From Gemmatales bacterium (GTDB lineage: Bacteria > Planctomycetota > Planctomycetia > Gemmatales > HRBIN36), in assembly GCA_025060195.1 (NCBI GenBank), contig JANXCQ010000020.1:21875-85874 (forward strand): DNA of 64,000 nucleotides. Direction: 5' to 3'. The notes beneath the pieces are model-generated. The model was not told the DNA's origin. It was given only the letters and a program-made list of their open reading frames with translations, and searched no databases. The stretch's first letter is position 1. Every line of letters begins with the position of its first letter. Of the stretch, positions 29,634-38,659 are shown piece after piece. A program made the translations under genes and the position numbers.

Positions 29634-30308
29634 GCCAGCACGTCTCCCTGGCACCCGGGCAGCATCGGCTCCCCGTTATGGCGCTTGGCCCCGCGTTGCC
29701 GCTGCAATTCCGCCTCGCTGGTCCGTAGCGCGGCATTCGCGCGGCCGCAGGCGGTGCAGAAGCAGTGCCCCGGGCCGCTTGAGGGAAAGAGCCGATCGCA
29801 CTTGAGGCACCGGCGCGGCTTGGCCAAGTTGCTCGGCCTCTCTTGGCCCTCCGTTTCGTCCGGGCCCTCCTGCTCGTCCTGGTCGTCGCGATCGTCTGGG
29901 TCCTGCAGTTGATCGTGCCCGCAGGGCTTGGCCAGGTCCGCCGGTCCGTCTAGAGTTCCGTCGGCAGCACAAGGCCCCAGACGGACCCACCCGCAGCCGC
30001 CCGGCACGCACACGCCACGGCGGACGCGCAAGTCGTCGATCTAGGCGTCGTCGCCACAGGCCCCGCCGTGCTCCAGGGCATCGAGGAGGGCCTTGAGCGC
30101 ATTGTCCAGGTCGCGGCGGCGGTGGTCGGGCGGATGCACGTTGATGGTGACGGCCAGGGAGCCGGTCAGAGGCCGCACGCCGCGGGCCGCCAGGGCCGCT
30201 TGCACGGCCCGGCGGAAGGCCCGTCCGCCCCGGCTGATGAGCGTGCGGCAGCCGACGCGATGCCAGTAGTGGTTGACCGACGGTGGATAAGGAAGTTTAA
30301 TCGAGCAT
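29630..30308 (-). pseudogene. RusA-like Holliday junction resolvase with in-frame TAG
   Basis: The frame reads KLPYPPSVNHYWHRVGCRTL, INVHPPDHRRRDLDNALKAL, LDALEHGGACGDDA, TAG (30,041-30,043), IDDLRVRRGVCVPGGCGW. The catalytic Asp pair and Lys in RRRDLDNALK, and the DDA-x-IDD segment, match E. coli RusA, where x is Gln (DDAQ). A long acidic linker and a Cys-rich zinc-finger-like tail (CLKCDRLF, HCFCTACGR) follow to TGA at 29630. The start is also damaged: the ATG at 30,308 is one base out of frame, at a GATTAAA run. RusA cuts four-way junctions in phage recombination. Confidence 0.75.
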
Positions 30309-30309
30309 C

Positions 30310-30760
30310 AGCGTTTCCAGGGGGAAGTGCCGTTGGTCGAAGCCGTCGTCACCACCGGCGGAGCTTCCATCTTGGCGTACCCTTTGATCTCGTTGACCAC
30401 CTCGCCGGTGTCGGTCCGCTTCTTGCAGCCGACGCGGATGACCAAAGGGAGGTTATGCAGCTCCACGGAGTCATTGGGGGCCAGCACCCCGACGGCCCGG
30501 CAGATGGCCGACAGTTCCGCGCGGGCGATCTGCACTGCCGTGGCGTTGGGGTGATCCAGGTTGACCCGGGTCCAGAGGAAGCGGCTCTTGGATGGCCCTT
30601 CGATGATCTCGAACGCCAGTTGCAAGTATCGTCCCGTGCCCGCTTTGTTCGGCTTCATCTCGCTGTCGGTATTCACGGCGAGATATTTCCCGGCCGGGAT
30701 CGGTTCGAAGTCCGTCGAGGGGTCGACTTGGTTGGCATCGAAGCCACGTACATCAGCCAT
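30310..30760 (-). CDS. DUF669-type single-strand-annealing-associated phage protein
   Basis: 150 intact residues from MADVRGFDANQVDPSTDFEP with a good AGGAG site. It has PIPAGKYLAVNTDSEMKPNK, YLQLAFEIIEGPSKSRFLWT and ARAELSAICRAVGVL, which match DUF669 proteins. These usually sit beside phage ATPases and recombinases and are thought to be single-strand DNA-binding or annealing factors. It lies between the AAA ATPase and RusA, the expected order. The stop is TGA. Confidence 0.75.
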
Positions 30761-30765
30761 GGGGA

Positions 30766-31542
30766 TCACTCCTGGGGTGGATGGTTGTTGGACAGAGCGG
30801 CAAGGAGGGCCGGCCACGACAAGGGAATCTCCTCGGGCAGCCCGAAGCGGTTCTTGGCGACGCAACTCGGCCCGGCGATGCAGCGCAAGATCCGCTCGCC
30901 GCCATCTTTGCCGATGGGCTGGGCGATGGTCCGCTTCCGGCCGAACCCAGAGTCCTCGCTCTGCGTGCGGAACTTCCGCGTGGCGAACAGCACCGCATCG
31001 GACCACTCGCAGACCAGTGCCGCCGCGTGCTTGTGCAGCCGGGGGGAGTAGCGGTCGTAGGGGGACGATTCCGGGTCTTCGAAGCGTTCGACCTTGGAGT
31101 GGGTGATGAGGAAGATCATCATGCTGCGCTCGTGCCGCAGGGCGTTGAGATGGTCGATGAGCTCGCGCCAGAACGATAGGGCATGGGTGTAGCCGCAGGC
31201 GTAGCCGCCATTGACCTTCTCGATGGAGCTGACCCCGTACTGCCGGCACAAGGCATCCCCGATGAGCCGCTCCAGCCAATCGAGCGAGTCGAGGACGACC
31301 GTCTCGTAGTCGTGCGACTGGGTGCGGAGTTCGTCCAGGGCGGCTAGGACGTCGTCGTAGGTGGTCGCCACGGGGAACTTGTCGGCGGCGATCTGGTCGA
31401 GGCCATCTTCGCTGGGGATGAAGATCGGTCTGAGCGTCTGGGAGCCGAGGGTAGTCTTCCCCACGCCCTCGGTGCCGTAGACCAGAATCCGCGGCGGCTT
31501 GGGGGTGTTGCCGTGCTGCACGCGGGCCAACAGGCTCATGTG
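30766..31542 (-). CDS. phage AAA/RecA-like nucleotide-binding ATPase
   Basis: I start it at MSLLARVQHGNTPKPPRI behind AGGAG; an upstream ATG (31,599) adds 19 low-complexity residues. Walker A is YGTEGVGKTT, Walker B TVVLDSLDW, and a later motif is MMIFLITHSKVERF. This is the AAA_24/Sak4-like group of phage ATPases that act in recombination with DUF669-type partners. The frame is intact and the stop is TGA. It opens the gene run AAA-DUF669-RusA-helicase-prim-pol. Confidence 0.8.
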   Translation of the reverse strand, partial: HMSLLARVQHGNTPKPPRILVYGTEGVGKTTLGSQTLRPIFIPSEDGLDQIAADKFPVATTYDDVLAALDELRTQSHDYETVVLDSLDWLERLIGDALCRQYGVSSIEKVNGGYACGYTHALSFWRELIDHLNALRHERSMMIFLITHSKVERFEDPESSPYDRYSPRLHKHAAALVCEWSDAVLFATRKFRTQSEDSGFGRKRTIAQPIGKDGGERILRCIAGPSCVAKNRFGLPEEIPLSWPALLAALSNNHPPQE

Positions 31543-31599
31543 GTCGGCTCCTGGGGTGGTTTTGGTCGGTCCGGCGTTGGATGCAGCTGGTGTCGTCAC

Positions 31600-31985
31600 G
31601 GTAAGTTTGGCGCCGAACGTTCTGCCGGGCCCTTGCTACGCCAGCGGTCTGAGCGACGGGGCGGGGGATGATAAGTGTTTTGGCAGAGGTTGTGAACCCA
31701 GCCGACGGGGGAACAGGTTTCGAACACGTTGCATTCGACCGATTGGGTAGCGGTGAGTTCGTCGTTGAGGGGTCGAGGTGAGTTTTGACCGAGGGGAAGG
31801 CGACCGTGTCGGCAATTGTGATAAACCGCAAAAGAACAGAGTTGCATTTATCATGGTCGCTTGCGAGAATGGGAGTTGTCGGATTCATGGTACGCCTTCA
31901 GGGTCAGGGCTAGACAACCAGAGGTGGGCCAGCGCTGGCCGCTCCCGTCTAGCTTGCATGGATTCTTTCAGCCGCGGGTCAATCG
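31600..31985. other. divergent intergenic region
   Basis: No gene is supported. The region separates the minus-strand phage replication run from a plus-strand membrane protein gene and should hold the replication-operon promoter. I could not assign -35/-10 boxes with confidence. Confidence 0.35.
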
Positions 31986-32624
31986 ATGCAAACGGAGCCA
32001 GTTCGTTGCAAACAGAGAGTAGTTATCACGGTTGCCGCCTTGGTGATGGCCCCGATCTTCGTCGTCGGTCCGATTGCCATGGCTGTCACGCTGCTACTGT
32101 TCGCCCCAGCCGCAGTTGCAATCCCAGTGGGCACTCTGCTCGTGGCTCTCGCGGCTGTCTGCGCTTACAAGATGGCTGAGAACTATGCCTGGGTTGAGTT
32201 GGATGGACATGTCTTGCGCGGGCAGCGATTCTGGACCCGTGCAGTTATCGAACAGCACATTGACGATATCACGAGGGTCGTGCCCATGTTTTCCGGGATG
32301 GACGGGGTGGAAGGGATGCTTACGAACGTCCTCATCGACGCACTGCTGGGCACGAGCAATCGGGGGTTTGTTATCCACTTTAAGACTGGGCCTCGCATGG
32401 TGCTGATCCGCGGTGACATGAGCGGTGTGGATCAGTTGATCCTAACACTTCAGGATCGGTTGGGCGAGCGTTGGCAGCAAGTCATCGCCGAACCAAGAGC
32501 TGCACCTGATCGGCGGGCAGGTGTGATCCTGGGTGATAGTCGATGGTTTTTTGAGTGTTTGGATGGCGCTGGCCGGGACGTCGGCGGAATCGCACGGAAA
32601 GATCGCAACACCGCCATTGGATAG
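31986..32624 (+). CDS. membrane protein of unknown function
   Basis: A 212-residue plus-strand ORF against the phage direction. Two transmembrane helices (VVITVAALVMAPIFVVGPIA and AVTLLLFAPAAVAIPVGTLL) precede a PH-like beta-rich part (YAWVELDGHVLRGQRFWTRA, GFVIHFKTGPRMVLIRGDMS). After about residue 165 the frame runs over a minus-strand phage remnant, so the natural C-terminus was probably replaced by read-on sequence. It is likely a foreign insertion. Confidence 0.5.
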   Translation: MQTEPVRCKQRVVITVAALVMAPIFVVGPIAMAVTLLLFAPAAVAIPVGTLLVALAAVCAYKMAENYAWVELDGHVLRGQRFWTRAVIEQHIDDITRVVPMFSGMDGVEGMLTNVLIDALLGTSNRGFVIHFKTGPRMVLIRGDMSGVDQLILTLQDRLGERWQQVIAEPRAAPDRRAGVILGDSRWFFECLDGAGRDVGGIARKDRNTAIG

Positions 32625-33003
32625 CCGGTGGGTCGAAGGGTGCCGGGTGAAAAAGTCGCACATCCGATGCGCAAATGCGGCCGGGGGTTGCCAAGCCCAA
32701 CGCACGGGCGACCTGGTGGGCCAGCCGCTCCGGGTCCAAGCGGTACACGACCAGTTGCCGCGGTTGCAGCGCGATGGTCGCGCCGGTTTCCTGGCAGACG
32801 CCAACAAGGTCATCGCGGCCATGCTCAATCACCTGCAAGGGCAAGCCGCCATCGGGGTGAGGAAAGAAAGAGGCGCGTTCCTTGCCCGGTCGAAGAAAGC
32901 GCCCGATCCGATCGTACTCGTCGCCAACAAGCGTCCGCCCTTCCGCTTCGACGGCGGCCAGGCTGGGCAGCGCTTCAATGGCCTGCCAGGATCGTCTCAG
33001 GCT
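32442..33003 (-). pseudogene. conserved planctomycete element protein, frameshifted
   Basis: The frame reads SWQAIEALPSLAAVEAEGRT, LVGDEYDRIGRFLRPGKERA, SFFPHPDGGLPLQVIEHGRD and VYRLDPERLAHQVARALGLA. It then switches near 32,680 to HRMCDFFTRHPSTHRLSNGG and AIFPCDSADVPASAIQTLKK. The pattern recurs in planctomycete genomes, but I know no function. No ATG/GTG/TTG precedes the conserved start, and the 3' end merges with the plus-strand membrane gene. Confidence 0.4.
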
Positions 33004-34168
33004 GTTCGTGTTCTTCGACCTCCCTATTGATGGTGAACTTTCGGGCCCGGAGCCATTGCTCTGTAAGTACGCGGTCGTCGTTCCGTGTGAGCTAGGCGAT
33101 GTTGGAAGGCTTAAGGACCACCGAGCGGGGTTTCTTCGCATCGCTGAACTTGACCTGGAAGGTCGCCCGGATCATGCGGCCCACTTCGGGAAATCGCTTG
33201 TCGCGCGACTTGAGCAGGGCAAAGGAGTCGTCGGACTTGCGGGTCACCACCTCCCACGGGTTGCCCGGGAAGAAGAACTGCACCTCGCCCAACTTGATCC
33301 ACTCGATGCCGTCGATGTCCCCCGGAGCCAACGAATCCTCGCCCATCTCACGGAGCGAATCGAGAGTGTACTTCTCCGTGCCGGGAAAGATATTCTCGTC
33401 GCCGAACAGGTGCTTTCCGAACCTGGTGCTATACAGCTGCTTTTCGCCCCGGGACCGAGCATTGATCCGCAGCTCGCCGATCTGCGGCGCGTAGACCACC
33501 ACGTCGGGCTTGAGGAGACGGTAGCAGACACTGGAGGCCATCTCCCCGTCGATACTCTCTTCACGCTTATAAGGGTCACCATGCCGCACCAGGAACCAAA
33601 CGCCGTCGTCTTGCTCGCCCATGATAAGGCACGTCCCGCGCCCGCGTTTGTTGGCCTCGAACCAGTCGTCGAGATCGCGCGCCAGCGCGTTGAGCTGCTC
33701 GTTGCTCGGCCGCCTGAAAACACGACGAGGCCGCCGGTCCATCTGGTAGTACTCGAACGAGCGCACCTTAGCGATGTGGAGCTCAGCGTGCTTGCGCTCC
33801 AGGATATCCCTGTCGAGTAGCCAGACCTGGACCGCAATATCGGCCGGCGACTGGTCGGGGCCAGGCGCGAGCTTCAGCTTCCTATGCCCGGCCTCGGCCA
33901 GAAGTGAATCCATTCCCTCGGGCGTCGCCATCTCATCGACGTAGTACAGGGCGTCGATCAACTCACTGGGGGTCTTTGAGTCGGGCGTGATGAGGATTGC
34001 GGCCAGCTTTTCGTAGTCCAGGTTTCCGTCGGACACGTTTGCGGGCAGGGGCACGCCCCGCGATTGGAAGAACTGCCGATACGGTTCGAGGAAGGCCAGC
34101 ATCCGCTCCGGCGCGATAGCCCTCAAGGTCTCGGGACACGAAAAACGTCGCAAGGAAAACGTCGCCAT
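32975..34168 (-). pseudogene. unknown conserved protein with in-frame TAG before its last 38 residues
   Basis: From MATFSLRRFSCPETLRAIAP the ORF runs 358 residues (LFGDENIFPGTEKYTLDSLR, EWIKLGEVQFFFPGNPWEVV) to PRSVVLKPSNIA and TAG (33,092-33,094). The same frame then stays coding for LTRNDDRVLTEQWLRARKFT and INREVEEHEQPETILAGH to TGA. The sense and composition of this tail suggest it belongs to the protein. No domain is recognised. It lies upstream of the replication genes. Confidence 0.55.
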
Positions 34169-34332
34169 CGAATCGCCTCTCCTCTCTGGGTCTGGCGGCT
34201 CGCCATGAGGGGCAGACCTTCACCCCTCGGAGGCAAGGCAGGAGAGCCTATCGGACATGAACATGAGTGTAGTATACAGTCAGTCCGAGGAATGCCCGGG
34301 CTCCGAGTTGCGAGTATCGTTGATCACGAGAT

Positions 34333-34746
34333 TTATTCAATGATGGTTTCTTGGAGTTCCCGCCACAGCTGTCGCTGTCTTCGCCAGTCCGGCACAGCTG
34401 CGATGGACTGCAGTTGGCGCAGGTGGATCGGCTCGCGGCCGTATTGCGTGCGGGGCAAAAACAAGATGGCCTCCTGGATGTCCGGGGCCAGGTTCAGCAG
34501 GTTCATGATCTGGCTGATCCGCGCCCGCGTGACGTGGCCCAGCGCGGCCAGCTCCGTGTAACTCTCGATCACTCCTTCACGGATCAGTCTCTCGAAACGA
34601 ATCGCCAGCGCCATCAAGCGGGCAACGCGTGGCACCCGGCCCGACTGGGTAACCCGTTGCGGGCGGGAGCCGTTCTCCATCACCCTGCGGCCGCCCCGGC
34701 TCTTGCGGTCGAAGTGAATGTCGCATTCGATGGTCAACCCGCTCAT
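34333..34746 (-). CDS. HTH/ParB-like recombinase-associated protein
   Basis: 137 intact residues from MSGLTIECDIHFDRKSRGG, whose ATG overlaps the recombinase TGA (ATGA). The core ARLMALAIRFERLIREGVIE, SYTELAALGHVTRARISQIM contains a helix-turn-helix like the KorB/ParB DNA-binding helix. It ends LQETIIE-TAA. The tight coupling suggests it helps or regulates the recombinase. It is one of the few undamaged element genes. Confidence 0.65.
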   Translation of the reverse strand: MSGLTIECDIHFDRKSRGGRRVMENGSRPQRVTQSGRVPRVARLMALAIRFERLIREGVIESYTELAALGHVTRARISQIMNLLNLAPDIQEAILFLPRTQYGREPIHLRQLQSIAAVPDWRRQRQLWRELQETIIE

Positions 34747-36288
34747 GCGATCTTCTCCTGGCAACGGCCAATCAGCGTCTGGATGCCCGTGGGGCGGAAT
34801 ATGATCGACACCTTGCCCCTGGCCCCGTCGTAATCGACGCGCTCGATCAACAACTGCACGATCCGGGCCTACTCACGCGGCGCGAGCGACTCCCAAGCCG
34901 GGTCGAAGGCGGACAAGGCCCGCGCGACCTCGCGCTCGTCCACGAGTTCACGTCTCAGAGCGATGACCTGCTCGCGGATCTCCGTGGCCCGGCGCTCAGC
35001 GCTGCGAATCCGCTCCTGAAGGTCCGCCAACCGAGACAAATCGGAGGTCCCGAGGTCGCTGGCGAGTTTTCGGACCTCGCCGTTCCATTTCTGCACGTCC
35101 CGTTCGAGGTCCCGACGTTCGGCCTCCAAGGCCGCCACTTGCGAGTCGGCCCAGGCTCGAGCCTGGGCGAGGGTCTCGTTGAGCAACGTCGGGTCCTTCG
35201 CCATGCCCTTGATCTGCTCAACGACGAACCGTTCGATCTGCCCGGCGGGGATCGCCTTGGACGGACAGGTGTGCCAGCCACGCTTCTGGGCCGACGAACA
35301 GACCTAGTACCGGTAACGCTTCTAGCCGTTGCGGGTGGTGTGCGACGCTGTCATCGCGCAGCCACAGGGGGCACAGCGCAGAGGGCCCTTGAGCAGTGCC
35401 CCAAACTTGTTCCGCACCAGTGCCCCGCCGGTGCGGCCGTTGCGCTGAAGCAGGGCCTGCACCTTCTGCCAGACCTCCGCGTCCACGATGGCGCGGTGCT
35501 CTCCCTCGTGGATCTCGGACTTGTACCGCACCTTGCCGACGTAGGCGACGTTGGTGAGCAACTTGTAGAGGCTGGTCCAGGTGAACGGCTGGCCGCCACG
35601 CTCGTGACCCTTGCGGTTCGTCCACTCCTTGTTGACCCAGCCCCGGCGTTCGAGTTCCTGCACCACCGGCACCAGCGACTCGTGTTCAAGATAAAGGTCG
35701 AAGATGCTGAGGACGCGCTCGGCCTCGACCTCGTTGACGATCAGCCGCAAGCTGTGCGGGTCCACGTCGTAGCCCAGGATCGGGTGCCCGCCGGACCACT
35801 TCCCCTTGCGGCGGGTGGCCGCGATCTTGTCCCGCGTCCGCTCGCTGATGATCTCCCGCTCGAATTGGGCAAACGACAGCAGCGCGTTGAGCACCAGCCG
35901 GCCCATCGAGGTCGCGGTGTTGAACTGCTGCGTCACTGAGACAAAGGAGACGTTTTGCTTCTCGAATGTCTCCATCATCCGGGCGAAATCGAGCAGGCTA
36001 CGGCTGAGGCGGTCCACCTTGTAGACCACCACGCAATCGATCCGGCCGGCTTCGATGTCGGCCAGCAGTCGCCTTAGGGCCGGCCGGTCCATGTTGCCGC
36101 CGGTGAAGCCCCCGTCGTCGCGGTCGGGCAAGAGCGTCCAGCCTTCGGGGGCCTGGCTTTTGATGAACGCCTCGGCGGCCTCGCGTTGGGCGTCGAGAGT
36201 GTTGAACTCCTGCTCCAAGCCTTCCTCCGTCGACTTGCGGGTGTAAATGGCGCAGCGGATGCTTGATGATGCGGGTGGGCTTTATGAT
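34743..36288 (-). pseudogene. large serine recombinase with three in-frame TAGs and damaged start
   Basis: The resolvase domain has IYTRKSTEEGLEQEFNTLDA (catalytic Ser in RKS), VVYKVDRLSRSLLDFARMME and LLSFAQFEREIISERTRDKI, followed by recombinase and Cys-rich zinc-ribbon domains. In-frame TAGs lie at 35,322-35,324 (TTRNG-x-KRYRY), 35,304-35,306 (YRY-x-VCSSAQKRGW) and 34,869-34,871 (LAPRE-x-ARIVQLLIERVDYD). The family has Gln at the last position and usually Tyr at the second. The N-terminus shifts frame at 36,265-36,275, and no ATG remains in the RKS frame. It ends with TGA. This enzyme would integrate and excise the element. Confidence 0.75.
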
Positions 36289-36300
36289 TCTTGCTCCTCC

Positions 36301-36789
36301 TCATCGGCGTCCCTCCGTTCCCAGGCGGAAGAAATGAAAGCCGTTGCAGTGCTAGCCGGTGATCGCCTTGGCTGCGGCGCTGAGCGACTTGAAGAGCTCG
36401 CCTTCGAATTCGAAGCCGTGCGGCAGGACCTTCACCTGCAAGGTTTCGCCCTTGTACTGGCGTGTGAGGATCGTGCCCGGCGGCAGCAGGCGGTCGTCCA
36501 GCTGGAACCGCAGGCCGACGGTTGTCGTGCGCTCCGGGTCGGCGTTGGCAGGCTTGGGCGGCGACAGCCCAAGGTCAGCGTCGTTGGCCAACTCCTCCGC
36601 GCGGCGTCGGGCCCGTTCGGACAGGTCGCCTTCGGCCAGGGCCTGGATGCGCTAGGCGATGCGCTTCACCAGTCACGCCTTGTTGTGGGCGTTGGTCTCT
36701 TCGCCGAAGACCTCGGCGTACCTCGCCCGCAGTTCTTTAACGGTCAGGCGCTGGAGCGCGGCGACCTCTTTGCCGACATTCAGATGCAT
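36301..36789 (-). pseudogene. DUF2924 protein with two TAGs and one TGA
   Basis: From MHLNVGKEVAALQRLTVKEL and RARYAEVFGEETNAHNKA the frame meets TGA (36,673-36,675). LVKRIA follows, then TAG (36,652-36,654), then RIQALAEGDLSERARRRAEE. It continues to SAAAKAITG, TAG (36,352-36,354) and HCNGFHFFRLGTEGRR-TGA. In the family, Trp (or Tyr) occupies the first two stop positions and a small residue the third. DUF2924 genes normally precede a large serine recombinase, as here, where GGAGGAG at its end serves the recombinase. The function of DUF2924 is unknown. Confidence 0.7.
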
Positions 36790-36822
36790 GCTGTGCTCCT
36801 TTCTCGCTCTCCTTGGGAACCG

Positions 36823-37029
36823 TTAACCCGTGTGGACACTGAGCACGGTCTGCGGCGGAACCTCAAGGCAATTTGGACCGGTTTCCGGTAAGTTTTCCAG
36901 GGCGCGAACCTGGTCCGCATCGGTCAGGAGCGCGGCACGAGAGCGGAGACGCAGAACCCCGGCAGCGAGGAGGGCGGCAACCGCGCGGAGCCGTTTGTCG
37001 GGAGTCAGGGCAGCGGGATCGTCGTGTGG
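36823..37029 (-). CDS. small conserved protein upstream of DUF2924
   Basis: The frame reads DDPAALTPDKRLRAVAALLA, AGVLRLRSRAALLTDADQV and CLEVPPQTVLSVHTG, ending TAA. Short ORFs of this pattern often precede DUF2924-recombinase pairs in planctomycete elements. The start codon is not clear; the open frame extends further up with unrelated sequence. Confidence 0.4.
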   Translation of the reverse strand, partial: PHDDPAALTPDKRLRAVAALLAAGVLRLRSRAALLTDADQVRALENLPETGPNCLEVPPQTVLSVHTG

Positions 37030-37150
37030 TCGCAGGGGACCTCCTCGGGGAAGCGCCCGCAACGACCTTCGCCTGGCGACCGGCCGCTTGTCTGGCGGGA
37101 AGCGTTCGTCTACCTCATGATCTTTGCAATTCGAGTTCGAAATGACGCAT

Positions 37151-37258
37151 CGGGGTCCGAGAGGAAACGGGTGGGTTACTCCGAGAGGGGTGGTAACCAG
37201 AGATTTGGAGAGTTCGAAACGCAAAATCTCGGGGTCCGAGAGGAACCTTGAAGGTTCC
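37151..37258. promoter_or_regulatory. direct repeats and palindrome upstream of the recombinase module
   Basis: The 16-base CGGGGTCCGAGAGGAA occurs at 37,151-37,166 and 37,230-37,245. The second copy runs into the palindrome GGAACCTT-g-AAGGTTCC (37,242-37,258). The arrangement looks like operators for a regulator of the recombinase gene run, or arm-type sites. There is no direct proof. Confidence 0.4.
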
Positions 37259-37424
37259 TTTCGGACTCCAAGTGATCTCACTCGAAACAGAGATTTTTGG
37301 TTTGCGTCGCCGCTTGTCGGAAACCCTTGCGGGACAGGCGGAAAAAGCGAAACGGGGAGAGGGACAACTCTCGGCGTTCGGTATCAACTGATGTGGACGA
37401 TTGATTCGTAGAACTGACCGTTAG

Positions 37425-37497
37425 CTCCCCGGGCAGGGCTCGAACCTGCAACCCGCTGATTAACAGTCAGCCGCTCTACCGATTGAGCTACCGGGGA
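37425..37497 (-). tRNA. tRNA-Asn (GTT)
   Basis: A 73-base cloverleaf: acceptor stem TCCCCGG/CCGGGGA with discriminator G, D-arm GCTCAATCGGTAGAGC, anticodon loop CTGTTAA (anticodon GTT) and T-arm GGTTCGAGCC. Its 3' end faces the decayed element on the left, the usual side for tRNA-linked insertions. It marks the boundary to intact genes. Confidence 0.9.
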
Positions 37498-38659
37498 GTA
37501 CTGTGGAATTATGCCTGTCGACTCACTTGCCGTTTTCTATTATATATCGGCCTGTCGGCCAAACAAGGTTATGAACAGAGAGTTGTACATTGGTCTTATC
37601 GCCACACTAGGTCGAAACGATCCTGAGACTGGGCACGTGCCCCAACCGATAGTTAAGAACCATATGCCTCGCGGCGGTTCGCGCTTGGCGAGGTGAAGCA
37701 AAGCGGGCTTCGTGTGCCGACCCACGCGGGTCGTGCGCCGCTTGCCTTTGCGGCGTGATAGGGCAATCACAGGTTCCGCGAACAATGCACCCGGAGGCGC
37801 CTGGTTTTGTCCTCACTACCCACGGTTACATGCACTTGCCCATGGGCAGGTATTAAGTCCACTGGTTGGTTCGCCTCAGGGGGGCTAGTAGTTGCTAAAC
37901 CAACGATTACGCACAGGAACGCTGCAACAATTGGGGCAGAGATGATTTTGATTCGGGTGTCGTTCTAGTTGAACGAAAATCCTACCGGCGATTATGCGGA
38001 TTGAGCATAGGAGTGAAGGGATCGATTAGCCCGATTAGCAGTTCGTTCCATGGGAATGAAAATTCAACCGCCGATTACACAGGTGGAAGCGGAGCACAGA
38101 GAAATAATGTCAGCTTTGTGGTATCCTCAGTTTTGCCAGCAAATGCGTGCCGAAGACTTAGGCAGTACGAACTATAATGGGTGCAGTGGTGTTGGCCGCG
38201 GCAGTAGCGTGGCGGAGTTTTTCACTCTATGACTTAGGGACGCGTCGCGGTAAGGGCGATTATAAAGCGAACATGCTGGCCGAGCACATTTGCTAATCGG
38301 TCTGTGGCACACCGTTGACATGAGGCGTGTCGGGTGGGCGTATCGGCGGCCTGGTGGCCGGTTTTGATTCTCTAGGGGCAAACCAACCACCCAATGATTA
38401 CGCGCGGTGGCGGCTTGTAACGGATATGTCATGAATATCACCAAGTGCGATTGGCGCTCGGTTCAGTAACCAAGTTCCGTTAGCCGCGGAGCCAGCGTCT
38501 AGCCGACGATTGAGCTGGTTCGTAAGAGAACGCTTTGTTGCTGATCGGAGACGCTTGATCAAACGGCGCGGCATGGATAATGCTCCAAGAAAAAGCAACG
38601 GAGCGGGAGCGACGACCCTGCGGACAAACAAAAGTGAATTTTCTTCTGGAGCGTAAGAT
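37498..38659. other. gene-poor stretch before trxB
   Basis: No coding region is supported over about 1.1 kb. Short ORFs here lack resemblance to known proteins. Several loosely repeated GATTA(C/T)GC-like words occur (near 37,899, 37,989, 38,023, 38,071 and 38,395) with no regular spacing. The trxB promoter should lie near the right end. Confidence 0.4.

Noticed and set aside
28863..29912. 349-residue plus-strand ORF
   Set aside because: Antisense shadow of the helicase, with no homologous pattern.
37425..37497. tRNA-Asn as a suppressor tRNA
   Set aside because: The anticodon is GTT, which reads Asn codons.
37899..38400. GATTACGC-like words as a CRISPR or iteron array
   Set aside because: Copies are inexact, few and irregularly spaced.
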